45,040 nt of DNA. Origin: Albugo candida. Taxonomy: Eukaryota; Oomycota; Peronosporomycetes; Albuginales; Albuginaceae. A program made the position numbers and the translations under genes. Positions 1 through 12,330 of the stretch are shown here, in pieces; the stretch's first letter is position 1; each line of letters begins with the position of its first letter. The notes under the pieces are model-generated. The model was not told the origin of the DNA. It saw nothing but the letters and a program-made list of their open reading frames with translations, and ran no database searches. The DNA lies in NCBI GenBank assembly GCA_905220665.1, contig CAJNAR010000059.1, forward strand, positions 1-45,040, written 5' to 3'.

Positions 1-3000
1 GTATTATGTTTTGATAATTCACGTAATACGAGCACGTAACAGAAGGCGACGCGCACAGGAAGAGTATTCGGACTTTCAAGATAGTAGGTAACAATTACTT
101 TGTCACCTACAATAGGCCTTTCTCACCAACTTGTTCCCTGATGATATTATCGAATCAGGTTTTTCCGCATTGAAATGAGACAAGATTGCACCACCGGGTT
201 GACTCGATGATGCCGAAATCAAAGCTTGATGCCGAAATCAAACCTTTCGAAAAACACTTTCATCTAGAACATGTATTCTTGGGGCAGTTTTAAAATCTAC
301 CGACTACTTGATAGAAGAACATAAAGCAGCATATTTTATCAGAATATATTTATAGCAGAAACACGTGATTACCAGATGTAGCTAGGTCGAGTGATCGCAC
401 TATTCTGCTTCGAAAAGAAAACACTCTATGTGAAATGAGGAAAACACACGAGTTATTCAAAACATATCACGTTGCTCTAGCTCTAATTGAGCACTCACAA
501 GATTCTTGTCGCGTATGTTTTGCTGTTTCCGACCACACCTTGTATTATGTTTTGATAATTACACGTAATACGAGCACGTAACAGAAGGCGACGCACACAT
601 GAAGAGTATTCGGACTTTCAAGATAGTAGGTAACAATTACTTTGTCACCTACAATAGGCCTTTCTCACCAACTTGTTCCCTGATGATATTATCGACTCAG
701 GTTTTTCCGCATTGAAATGAGACAAGATTGCACCACCACTTTAACTCGATGATGCCGAAATCAAACCTGTCGAAAAACATTTTCATCTAGAACATGTATT
801 CTTGCGGCAGTTATAAAATCTACCGACTACTTGATAGAAGAACATAAAGCAGCATATTTTATCAGAATATATTTATAGCAGAAACACGTGATTACCAGAT
901 GTAGCTAGGTCGAGTGATCGCACTATTCTGCTTCGGAAAGAAAACACTCTATGTGAAATGAGGAAAACACACGAGTTATTCAAAACATATCACGTTGCTC
1001 TAGCTCTAATTGAGCACTCACAAGATTCTTGTCGCGTATGTTTTGCTGTTTCCGACCACACCTTGTATTATGTTTTGATAATTACACGTAATACGAGCAC
1101 GTAACAGAAGGCGACGCACACATGAAGAGTATTCGGACTTTCAAGATAGTAGGTAACAATTACTTTGTCACCTACAATAGGCCTTTCTCACCAACTTGTT
1201 CCCTGATGATATTATCGAATCAGGTTTTTCCGCATTGAAATGAGACAAGATTGCACCACCGGGTTGACTCGATGATGCCGAAATCAAACCTTTCGAAAAA
1301 CACTTTCATCTAGAACATGTATTCTTGGGGCAGTTAAAAAATCTACCAACTACTTGATAGAAGAACATAAAGCAGCATATTTTATCAGAATATATTTATA
1401 GCAGAAACACGTGATTACCAGATGTAGCTAGGTCGAGTGATCGCGCTATTCTGTTCCGAAAAGAAAACACTCCATTTGAAATGAGGAAAACACACGAGTT
1501 ATTCAAAACATATCACGTTGCTCTAGCTCTAATTGAGCACTCACAAGATTCTTGTCGCTTATTTTTTGCTGTTTCCGACAACACCTTGTATTATGTTTTG
1601 ATAATTACACGTAATACAAGCACGAAACAGAAGGCGACGCACACAGGAAGAGTATTCGGACTTTCAAGATAGTAGGTAACAATTACTTTGTCACCAACAA
1701 TATGCCGTTCTCACCAACTTGTTCCCTGATGATATTGTCGAATCAGGTTTTTCCGCATTGAAATGAGGCAAGATTGCACCACCACTTTAACTCGATGATG
1801 TCGAAATCAAAGCTTTCGAACAATACTTAAATCTAGAACATGTATTCTTGGGGCAGTTATAAAATCTACCGACTACTTGATAGAAGAACATAAAGCAAAA
1901 TATATTATCAGAATATATTTATAGCAGAAACACGTGATTACCAGATGTAGCTAGGTCGAGTGATCGCGCTATTCTGTTTCGAAAAGAAAACACTCTATGT
2001 GAAATGAGGAAAACACACGAGTTATTCAAAAAATATCACGTTGCTCTAGCTCTAATTGAGCACTCACAAGATTCTTGTCGCTTATTTTTTGCTCTTTCCG
2101 ACCACACCTTGTATTATGTTTTGATAATTACACGTAATACAAGCACGAACGAGAAGGGACGCACACATAAAGAGTATTCGGACTTTCAAGATAGTAGTTA
2201 ACAATTACGTTGTCACCTACAATAGGCCTTTCTCACCAACTTGTTTTCTGATGATATTGTCGAATCAGGTTTTTCCACATTGAAATGAGACAAGATTGCA
2301 CACCAGGTTGTGTCGATGATGCCGAAATCAAACCTGTCGAAAAACACTTTCATCTAGAACATGTATTCTTGGGGCAGTTATAAAATCTACCTACTACTTG
2401 ATAGAAGAACATAAAGCAGCATATTTTATCAGAATCTATTTATAGCAGAAACACGTGATTACCAGATGTAGCTAGGTCGAGTGATCGCACTATTCTACTT
2501 CGAAAAGAAAACACTCTATGTGGAATGAGGAAAACACACGAGTTATTCAAAACATATCACGTTGCTCTAGCTCTAATTGAGCACTCACAAGATTCTTGTC
2601 GCGTATGTTTTGCTGTTTCCGACCACACCTTGTATTATGTTTTGATAATTACACGTAATACGAGCACGTAACAGAAGGCGACGCACACATGAAGAGTATT
2701 CGGACTTTCAAGATAGTAGGTAACAATTACTTTGTCACCTACAATAGGCCTTTCTCACCAACTTGTTCCCTGATGATATTGTCGAATCAGGTTTTCCCGC
2801 ATTGAAATGAGACAAGATTGCATCACCGGGTTGACTCGATGATGCCGAAATCAAACCTTTCGAAAAACACTTTCATCTAGAACATGTATTCTTGGGGCAG
2901 TTATAAAATCTACCGACTACTTGATAGAAGAACATAAAGCAGCATATTTTATCAGAATATATTTATAGCAGAAACACGTGATTACCAGATGTAGCTAGGT

Positions 3001-3047
3001 CGAGTGATCGCGCTATTCTGTTCCGAAAAGAAAACACTCTATGTGAA

Positions 3048-3239
3048 ATGAGGAAAACACACGAGTTATTCAAAACATATCACGTTGCTCTAGCTCTAAT
3101 TGAGCACTCACAAGATTCTTGTCGCTTATTTTTTGCTGTTTCCGACCACACCTTGTATTATGTTTTGATAATTACACGTAATACAAGCACGAAACAGAAG
3201 GCGACGCACACAGGAAGAGTATTCGGACTTTCAAGATAG
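3048..3239 (+). other. Short reading frame carried by satellite units (representative)
   Basis: Most units keep an ATG-initiated frame starting MRKTHELFKTYHVAL. It is 63-65 codons in the units at 1481, 2004 and 3048. Where the unit reads GAGCACGTAACAG it stops after about 48 codons. Upstream in-frame sequence extends it in the units at 3517, 4549 and 5592. Most differences between units in this stretch are single substitutions. The peptide has no recognised domain, no clear signal peptide and no clear membrane segment. Conservation here is no stronger than in the rest of the homogenised unit, so satellite homogenisation explains it without a protein. I list it as a recurrent frame, not as a gene. 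Confidence 0.25.
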
Positions 3240-6200
3240 TAGGTAACAATTACTTTGTCACCAACAATATGCCGTTCTCACCAACTTGTTCCCTGATGAT
3301 ATTGTCGAATCAGGTTTTTCCGCATTGAAATGAGGCAAGATTGCACCACCACTTTAACTCGATGATGTCGAAATCAAAGCTTTCGAACAATACTTAAATC
3401 TAGAATTCTTGGGGCAGTTATAAAATCTACCGACTACTTGATAGAAGAACATAAAGCAACATATATTATCAGAATCTATTTATAGCAGAAACACGTGATT
3501 ACCAGATGTAGCTAGGTTGAGTGATCGCGCTATTCTGTTTCGAAAAGAAAACACTCTATGTGAAATGAGGAAAACACACGAGTTATTCAAAACATATCAC
3601 GTTGCTCTAGCTCTAATTGAGCACTCACAAGATTCTTGTCGCTTATGTTTTGCTGTTTCCGACCACACCTTGTATTATGTTTTGATAATTACACGTAATA
3701 CAAGCACGAAACAGGAGGCGAAGCACACATAAAGAGTATTCGGACTTTCAAGATAGTAGGTAACAATTACTTTGTCACCTACAATAGGCCTTTCTCACCA
3801 ACTTGTTCCTGATGATATTGCGAATCAGGTTTTTCCGCATTGAAATGAGGCAAGATTGCACCACCAGGTTGAGTCGATGATGCCGAAATCAAACCTGTCG
3901 AAAAACATTTTCATCTAGAACATGTATTCTTGCGGCAGTTATAAAATCTACCGACTACTTGATAGAAGAACATAAAGCAGCATATTTCATCAGAATATAT
4001 TTATAGCAGAAACACGTGATTACCAGATGTAGCTAGGTCGAGTGATCGCACTATTCTGTTTCGAAAAGAAAACACTCTATGTGAAATGAGGAAAACACAC
4101 GAGTTATTCAAAACATATCACGTTGATCTAGCTCTAATTGAGCACTCACAAGATTCTTGCGCTTATTTTTTGCTGTTTCCGACCACACCTTGTATTATGT
4201 TTTGATAATTACACGTAATACAAGCACGAACAGAAGGCGACGCACACATAAAGAGTATTTGGACTTTCAAGATAGTAGGTAACAATTACTTTGTCACCAA
4301 CAATATGCCGTTCCCACATGATATTGTCGAATCAGGTTTTTCCGCATTGAAATGAGGCAAGATTGCACCACCACTTTAACTCGATGATGTCGAAATCAAA
4401 GCTTTCGAACAATACTTAAATCTAGAACATGTATTCTTGGGGCAGTTATAAAATCTACCGACTACTTGATAGAAGAACATAAAGCAACATATATTATCAG
4501 AATCTATTTATAGCAGAAACACGTGATTACCAGATGTAGCTAGGTCGAGTGATCGCACTATTCTGCTTCGAAAAGAAAACACTATGTGAAATGAGGAAAA
4601 CACACGAGTTATTCAAAACATATCACGTTGCTCTAGCTCTATTTGAGCACGCAGAAGATTCTTGTCGCTTATGTTTTGCTGTTTCCGACCACACCTTGTA
4701 TTATGTTTTGATAATTACACGTAATACGAGCACGTAACAGAAGGCGACGCACACATGAAGAGTATTCGGACTTTCAAGATAGTAGGTAACAATTACTTTG
4801 TCACCTACAATAGGCCTTTCTCACCAACTTGTTTTCTGATGATATTGTCGAATCAGGTTTTTCCACATTGAAATGAGACAAGATTGCACACCAGGTTGTG
4901 TCGATGATGCCGAAATCAAACCTGTCGAAAAACACTTTCATCTAGAACATGTATTCTTGGGGCAGTTATAAAATCTACCTACTACTTGATAGAAGAACAT
5001 AAAGCAGCATATTTTATCAGAATCTATTTATAGCAGAAACACGTGATTACCAGATGTAGCTAGGTCGAGTGATCGCACTATTCTACTTCGAAAAGAAAAC
5101 ACTCTATGTGAAATGAGGAAAACACACGAGTTATTCAAAACATATCACGTTGCTCTAGCTCTAATTGAGCACTCACAAGATTCTTGTCGCGTATGTTTTG
5201 CTGTTTCCGACCACACCTTGTATTATGTTTTGATAATTACACGTAATACAAGCACGAACGAGAAGGCGACGCACACATAAAGAGTATTCGGACTTTCAAG
5301 ATAGTAGGTAACAATTACTTTGTCACCAACAATATGCCGTTCTCACCAACTTGTTCCCTGATGATATTGTCGAATCAGGTTTTTCCGCATTGAAATGAGG
5401 CAAGATTGCACCACCACTTTAACTCGATGATGTCGAAATCAAAGCTTTCGAACAATACTTAAATCTAGAACATGTATTCTTGGGGCAGTTATAAAATCTA
5501 CCGACTACTTGATAGAAGAACATAAAGCAACATATATTATAAGAATCTATTTATAGCAGAAACACGTGATTACCAGATGTAGCTAGGTCGAGTGATCGCA
5601 CTATTCTGCTTCGAAAAGAAAACACTATGTGAAATGAGGAAAACACACGAGTTATTCAAAACATATCACGTTGCTCTAGCTCTAATTGAGCACTCACAAG
5701 ATTCTTGTCGCTTATGTTTTGCTGTTTCCGACCACACCTTGTATTATGTTTTGATAATTACACGTGATACGAGCACGTAACAGAAGGCGACGCACACATG
5801 AAGAGTATTCGGACTTTCAAGATAGTAGGTAACAATTACTTTGTTACCTACAATAGGCCTTTCTCACCAACTTGTTCCCTGATGATATTATCGAATCAGG
5901 TTTTTCCACATTGAAATGAGACAAGATTGCACACCAGGTTGAGTCGATGATGCCGAAATCAAACCTTTCGAAAAACACTTTTATCTAGAACATGTATTCT
6001 TGGGGCAGTTATAAAATCTACCGACTACTTGATAGAAGAACATAAAGCAGCATATTTTATCAGAATATATTTATAGCAGAAACACGTGATTACCAGATGT
6101 AGCTAGGTCGAGTGATCGCACTATTCTGCTTCGAAAAGAAAACACTCTATGTGAAATGAGGAAAACACACGAGTTATTCAAAACATATCACGTTGCTCTA

Positions 6201-8619
6201 GCTCTAATTGAGCACTCACAAGATTCTTGTCGCGTATGTTTTGCTGTTTCCGACCACACCTTGTATTATGTTTTGATAATTACACGTAATACGAGCACGT
6301 AACAGAAGGCGACGCACACAGGAAGAGTATTCGGACTTTCAAGATAGTAGGTAACAATTACTTTGTCACCTACAATAGGCCTTTCTCACCAACTTGTTTT
6401 CTGATGATATTGTCGAATCAGGTTTTTCCACATTGAAATGAGACAAGATTGCACACCAGGTTGAGTCGATGATGCCGAAATCAAACCTGTCGAAAAATAT
6501 TTTCATCTAGAACATGTATTCTTGGGGCAGTTATAAAATCTACCGACTACTTGATAGAAGAACATAAAGCAACATATATTATTAGAATATATTTATAGCA
6601 GAAACACGTGATTACCAGATGTAGCTAGGTCGAATGATCGCGCTATTCTGTTCCGAAAAGAAAACACTCCATTTGAAATGAGGAAAACACACGAGTTATT
6701 CAAAACATATCACGTTGCTCTAGCTCTAATTGAGCACTCACAAGATTCTTGTCGCTTACGTTTTGCTGTTTCCGACCACACCTTGTGTTATGTTTTGATA
6801 ATTACACGTAATACGAGCACGTAACAGAAGGCGACGCACACAGGAAGAGTATTCGGACTTTCAAGATAGTAGGTAACAATTACTTTGTCACCTACAATAG
6901 GCCTTTCTCACCAACTTGTTCCCTGATGATATTATCGAATCAGGTTTTTCCACATTGAAATGAGACAAGATTGCACACCAGGTTGAGTCGATGATGCCGA
7001 AATCAAACCTGTCGAAAAATATTTTCATCTAGAACATGTATTCTTGGGGCAGTTATAAAATCTACCGACTACTTGATAGAAGAACATAAAGCAACATATT
7101 TTATCAGAATATATTTATAGCAGAAACACGTGATTACCAGATGTAGCTAGGTCGAATGATCGCGCTATTCTGTTCCGAAAAGAAAACACTCCATTTGAAA
7201 TGAGGAAAACACACGAGTTATTCAAAAATATCACGTTGCTCTAGCTCTAATTGAGCACTCACAAGATTCTTGTCGCTTACGTTTTGCTGTTTCCGACCAC
7301 ACCTTGTGTTATGTTTTGATAATTACACGTAATACGAGCACGTAACAGAAGGCGACGCGCACAGGAAGAGTATTCGGACTTTCAAGATAGTAGGTAACAA
7401 TTACTTTGTCACCTACAATAGGCCTTTCTCACCAACTTGTTCCCTGATGATATTATCGAATCAGGTTTTTCCACATTGAAATGAGACAAGATTGCACACC
7501 AGGTTGAGTCGATGATGCCGAAATCAAACCTGTCGAAAAACATTTTCATCTAGAACATGTATTCTTGGGCAGTTATAAAATCTACCGACTACTTGATAGA
7601 AGAACATAAAGCAGCATATTTTATCAGAATATATTTATAGCAGAAACACGTGATTACCAGATGTAGCTAGGTCGAGTGATCGCACTATTCTGCTTCGAAA
7701 AGAAAACACTCTATGTGAAATGAGGAAAACACACGAGTTATTCAAAACATATCACGTTGCTCTAGCTCTAATTGAGCACTCACAAGATTCTTGTCGCGTA
7801 TGTTTTGCTGTTTCCGACCACACCTTGTATTATGTTTTGATAATTACACGTAATACGAGCACGTAACAGAAGACGACGCACACATGAAGAGTATTCGGAC
7901 TTTCAAGATAGTAGGTAACAATTACTTTGTCACCTACAATAGGCCTTTCTCACCAACTTGTTTTCTGATGATATTGTCGAATCAGGTTTTTCCACATTGA
8001 AATGAGACAAGATTGCACCACCACTTTAACTCGATGATGCCGAAATCAAAGCTTTCGAACAATACTTTAATCTAGAACATGTATTCTTGGGGCAGTTATA
8101 AAATCTACCGACTACTTGATAGAAGAACATAAAGCAACATATTTTATCAGAATATATTTATAGCAGAAACACGTGATTACCAGATGTAGCTAGGTCGAAT
8201 GATCGCGCTATTCTGTTCCGAAAAGAAAACACTCCATTTGAAATGAGGAAAACACACGAGTTATTCAAAACATATCACGTTGCTCTAGCTCTAATTGAGC
8301 ACTCACAAGATTCTTGTCGCTTACGTTTTGCTGTTTCCGACCACACCTTGTATTATGTTTTGATAATTACACGTAATACGAGCACGTAACAGAAGGCGAC
8401 GCACACATGAAGAGTATTCGGACTTTCAAGATAGTAGGTAACAATTACTTTGTTACCTACAATAGGCCTTTCTCACCAACTTGTTTTCTGATGATATTGT
8501 CGAATCAGGTTTTTCCACATTGAAATGAGACAAGATTGCACACCAGGTTGAGTCGATGATGCCGAAATCAAACCTTTCGAAAAACATTTTCATCTAGAAC
8601 ATGTATTCTTGGGGCAGTT

Positions 8620-10390
8620 ATAAAATCTAACGACTCCTTGATAGAAGAATATGTAGCAACACATAGTATCAGAATATAATTATAGTCGAGTCACGGTATT
8701 ACTAGAGGTAGCTAGGTCGAGGGATCTCACTTTTCTATTTCGAAAACAAACCTTTTGCTTTATGATAGGGAAAACGAATAAAGCTATCTTAAATATGTCT
8801 GGTTAATCTAGCTTTAATTGAGCCCTAACAAGATTGTTGTCGCTTACGTTTTGCTGTTTTGACGAGACCGTGAAATACATTCTGATTATTACACGCAAGT
8901 CAAGTATCAGATCGATGGGACGTACACATAAAGAGTATTCGGACTTTCAAGATAGTATGTTAGAATTGCTTTCTCACCTACAACAGACCTTTCTCACCTA
9001 GCTTTGATGATATTGCCGAATCAGGTTTTTCCACATTGAAATGAGACAAGATTGCACCACCAGGTTGACTCGATGATGCCGAAATCAAAGCTTTCGAATA
9101 ACATTTTCATCTAGAACATGTGTTCTTGGGGCAGTTATGAATCTACCGACTACTTGATAGAAGAACATAAAGCAACATATATTATCAGAATATATTTATA
9201 GCAGAAACACGTGATTACTAGATGTAGCTAGGTCGAGGGATCTCACTACTCTATTTCGAAAAGAAAACACTCTATGTGAAATGAGGAAAACACACGAGTT
9301 ATAAAACATATCACGTTGCTCTAGCTCTAATTGAGCACTCACAAGATTCTGGTCGCTTACTTTTTGCTGTTTCCGACCACACCGTGTTTATGTATGATAA
9401 TTACACGTGATACGATCCCGAAAAATTAGCGACGTACTCTTAAAGAGTAATCGGACTTTCAAGATAGTAGATTACAATTACTTTGACACCTACAATAGGC
9501 CTTTCTCACCAACTTGTTCCCTCATGATATTGTCGAATCAGGTTTTTCCGCATTGAGATGAGACAAGATTGCACCACCAGGTTGACGCGATGATGCCGAA
9601 ATCAAAGCTTTCGAAAAACATTTTCATCTAGAACATGTATTCTTTGGGCTGTTGATAAATCTACCGACTCCTTGATTGAAGAACATGTAGCAACACATGG
9701 TATCAGGATATAATTATAGTCGAGTCACGGTATTACTAGAAGTAGCTTGGTCGAGGGATCTCACTACTCTATTTCGAAAACAAACCTTTTGCTTTATGAT
9801 AGGGAAAACGAATAAAGCTATCTTAAATATGTCTGGTTAATCTAGCTTCAATTGAGCCCTCACAAGATTGTTGTCGCTTACGTTTTGCTGTTTCTGACCA
9901 CACCATGTACCATTTTTTTGATAATTACACGTAATACGAGCACGAAACAGAAGGTGACGTGCACATAAAGAGTATTCGGACTTTCAAGATAAGAGGTTAC
10001 AATTAATTTGTCACCTACAATAGGCCTTTCTCACCAACTTGTTTTCTGGTGTCATTGTCGAATCAGGCTTTTCCACATCTTAATGGGACAAGATTGCACG
10101 ACCACTTTGACTCGATGCTTCCGAAATGAAAGCTTCCGGAGTTATTTTCATCTAGAACTTGTATTATTGAGGCTTTTTTGAGGTCTACCGACGCCTTGAT
10201 AGTAGAAGATATAGTAGCGTATACTATCAGAATATACTCATAGCCGTGTCACAGTAGTACTAGATGTAGCTAGGTCGACTGGTCACGCTACTCTGTTTCG
10301 TAAAAAAAACCTTTTGCTGTATGATAGGGATAAGGAATGAGTTATCGAAAAATATCTGGTAAATCTAGCTTTCATTGAGTGCTCAAAAAA
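8620..10390 (+). repeat. Diverged edge of the satellite array
   Basis: Units here differ clearly from the homogeneous core. Two stretches (about 8625-9000 and 9660-9910) share a private variant, with CCTTTTGCTTTATGATAGGG at the anchor and CACGGTATTACTAGA upstream. They are spaced about 1035 bp apart and separated by a unit closer to the core type, which gives an alternating dimer-like pattern. A still more diverged partial unit occupies about 10180-10390. Decay toward an array boundary is the usual result of reduced exchange at the edge. Confidence 0.85.
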
Positions 10391-10404
10391 AAAATGGGTC
10401 AGGA

Positions 10405-10660
10405 ACGCTCATTGTAGGTGACAAAGCAATTCTACCCTACTATGTTCGAAGTCCGAATACTCTTTATGTCTACGTCCACTTCTTTTTCGTGCTCGAATGA
10501 CGTATAATTATCAAAAGATATTACACGGTGTGGACGAAAACAGCAACAAGTAAGCGACATGAATCATTTGAATGCTCAATTAGAAGTAGAACGATATTAT
10601 ATATTTACGATAACTCGTGTATTTTTAGCATTAGACAGTGGAAGATTTCTTTTCGCAGAA
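10405..10660 (-). repeat. Inverted partial satellite unit at the array boundary
   Basis: From about 10405 the sequence reads as the reverse complement of the satellite. CATTGTAGGTGACAAAG (10411) and AGTCCGAATACTCTTTATG (10451) mirror the satellite's CTTTGTCACCTACAAT and GAGTATTCGGACT. AACTCGTGTATTTTTAGC (10613) mirrors the anchor region. It is separated from the last direct unit by a run of A residues near 10386. It is diverged to a degree similar to the neighbouring edge units. The array therefore ends in a short head-to-head turn. Confidence 0.85.
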
Positions 10661-10739
10661 CATCTTTTGTTATGTTGAGGGTGAGAGTGACCTTCAGCAA
10701 TTCAAAGCTATGACCTAGCATTTTGGAATTCGAAGGATA

Positions 10740-12330
10740 TGAGAGCATTCGGTATATTATCCTCAATGTTAAGGGCTCATTTTTCAGATTACGATGCGGA
10801 CAACGGTTAGCGAAAGCACTTGTGGGATAAAGTGCATCAATATTTCTGACGAAAATGTTTGCATAAAAAGGTGCCTCAAGAAAGCGAACTTCGTAACTTC
10901 GAAATTGGCTAAGGGAATAACTGGTCGACCGTTTTATGAAGCTATGAATTGGCGATGCATATGGCAACGACTGGAGACCTTATTACGGATGATGAAATAT
11001 CAGTGGTATTATTGGCAATTCTGAAAACAGATTCCAACAAATTATTAAAACTATCAAGCACATGGATGAATTCAAACATCCGCATGCCAAAAACTTATAG
11101 CGTGAATGGTAGAATATGACTAAGATCGACAGTGACGAAGTAGAATTGAAAGCAAAGTTGGACAATCGAGGCAACTCCAATGAAAATGATAGAAGCATAT
11201 TGAAGAGACGAGGTTTTATCTGAAATAAACCTGGCATCGTCAAAAAGAGTGTACAAAATTGAGCACATGAATGAAAGTCAGGGCTGAAGATAAAATGAAG
11301 ATGTCTTTATGGCTATTCCAAAAGCGATCAAATGCAATTGATTCTCGATATTGGCGCAAATAGCCATATGAGTCTCGATGAAGACGATTTGGATGGATTA
11401 AGGCTTTTGAATGACCCAATCAATATCTCAATTACAAATGAATGCTTGGCCGAAGAGACAAGTACTGGTCCAGTTCCAACCATCATTACAAACGGAGAAT
11501 TCGTTATCATTCGTTTTTTCTATTTGTTTCAAATTCAGATCGACGACTTGTGTCATTTCTTGCTCGTATACTTATTGTAAGTAAAAGTACTGCTGATGTA
11601 AACATAGAAAATCATACAAACTCAGCAACGGTAAATAGCAACCTCGTTCTGGATGTGTCAAGGACAATCAACAACCTAACCATTTCCGAAAAAGATCATA
11701 AAAGAACCATAGAGAAAAAAAGTCTTGACGTCTGTGCATAGTGATGTTATGGGTCCAAAGAAATTGAGGTTGTTTGGTTTGTAACATTTATGATGACTAT
11801 ACAAAGTATATAATGCGTATAACATTTAAAGAAAGTGTCAGATTTTCCAAAACGCAATGGAATATAGTTCAATGATGGAACGAAAACTCGCATCAATAAT
11901 CAAACTTAAAAGAGCAGATAATGGAAAAGAATATATCATCTCACAATTCTCATGGGAATGTCGTAAAAATGGAATTATTTACCGAAGTGCTCACAGCATA
12001 ATGAAATGGCAGAACGATTGAACAGAGCCCTTATGAACAGAGAACGGGCAATGCTAAACCAAAGCATCCTACATTACAAATCTAAACCAAACACCATATT
12101 TTATTTGATAAGACCACTAAACGTCTGTTTCAGCTTCAGACCCGATATTTTTCATCCACTGTTTTTTGGAGAAGCTGGGTTTGCCTGTATTGATAAATTC
12201 AAGCGATCCAAGTTACAACAAAAATCCTTTTACTACTTATTCTAGGGATATGGAAGTAGCTCATAAGGTTATCGTATTTACAATGAAAAGACTGGACGAA
12301 ACTTTTAGAGTAATGTTTGCAGAAGTGACC
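10740..12330 (+). pseudogene. Copia-2 retrotransposon relic, gag-protease-integrase part
   Basis: Decayed Ty1/copia polyprotein spread over several frames. A gag-like segment with LITDDEISVVLLAIL reads through 10978-11020 after frame correction. A protease-like motif LDIGANSHMSLDEDD starts near 11341; the usual active-site Asp-Ser-Gly is D-I-G here. Integrase pieces follow: HSDVMGPKKLRLFGL near 11739, DDYTKYIMR near 11792, and MAERLNRALMNRERAML from 12006, the conserved stretch after the integrase core. Integrase C-terminal sequence runs to GYRIYNEKTGR near 12268. There are many stops and frameshifts, so it cannot be functional. No LTR was found at this end. The RT/RNase H end of what is probably the same element reappears at 15880. 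Confidence 0.85.

Larger units (their letters stand above)
1..10390 (+). repeat. Tandem satellite array, about 522-bp unit, about 20 units
   Basis: A long head-to-tail repeat. The anchor ATGAGGAAAACACAC recurs at 435, 958, 1481, 2004, 2525, 3048, 3565, 4086, 4591, 5113, 5634, 6156, 6678, 7200, 7720, 8243 and 9281, with diverged equivalents near 8765, 9800 and 10322. Spacing is 505-523 bp, mostly 520-523. The window opens inside a unit, so the array continues to the left. Variant blocks recur at multiples of the unit: one variant (CACCAGGTTGTGTCG followed by CCTACTACTTGATAG) is at about 2291 and 4881, and the units starting at 6678 and 7200 are nearly identical. This fits unequal exchange. Unit 1 has a small internal duplication of GATGCCGAAATCAAA near 209-241. 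The array could be pericentromeric, subtelomeric or other heterochromatin; the sequence does not say which. Confidence 0.97.

Noticed and set aside
1..10390. CRISPR array or prokaryotic repeat interpretation of the tandem repeat
   Set aside because: The unit is about 522 bp with no spacer/repeat division, and the window is eukaryotic (tRNA intron, LINE, Copia, MULE).
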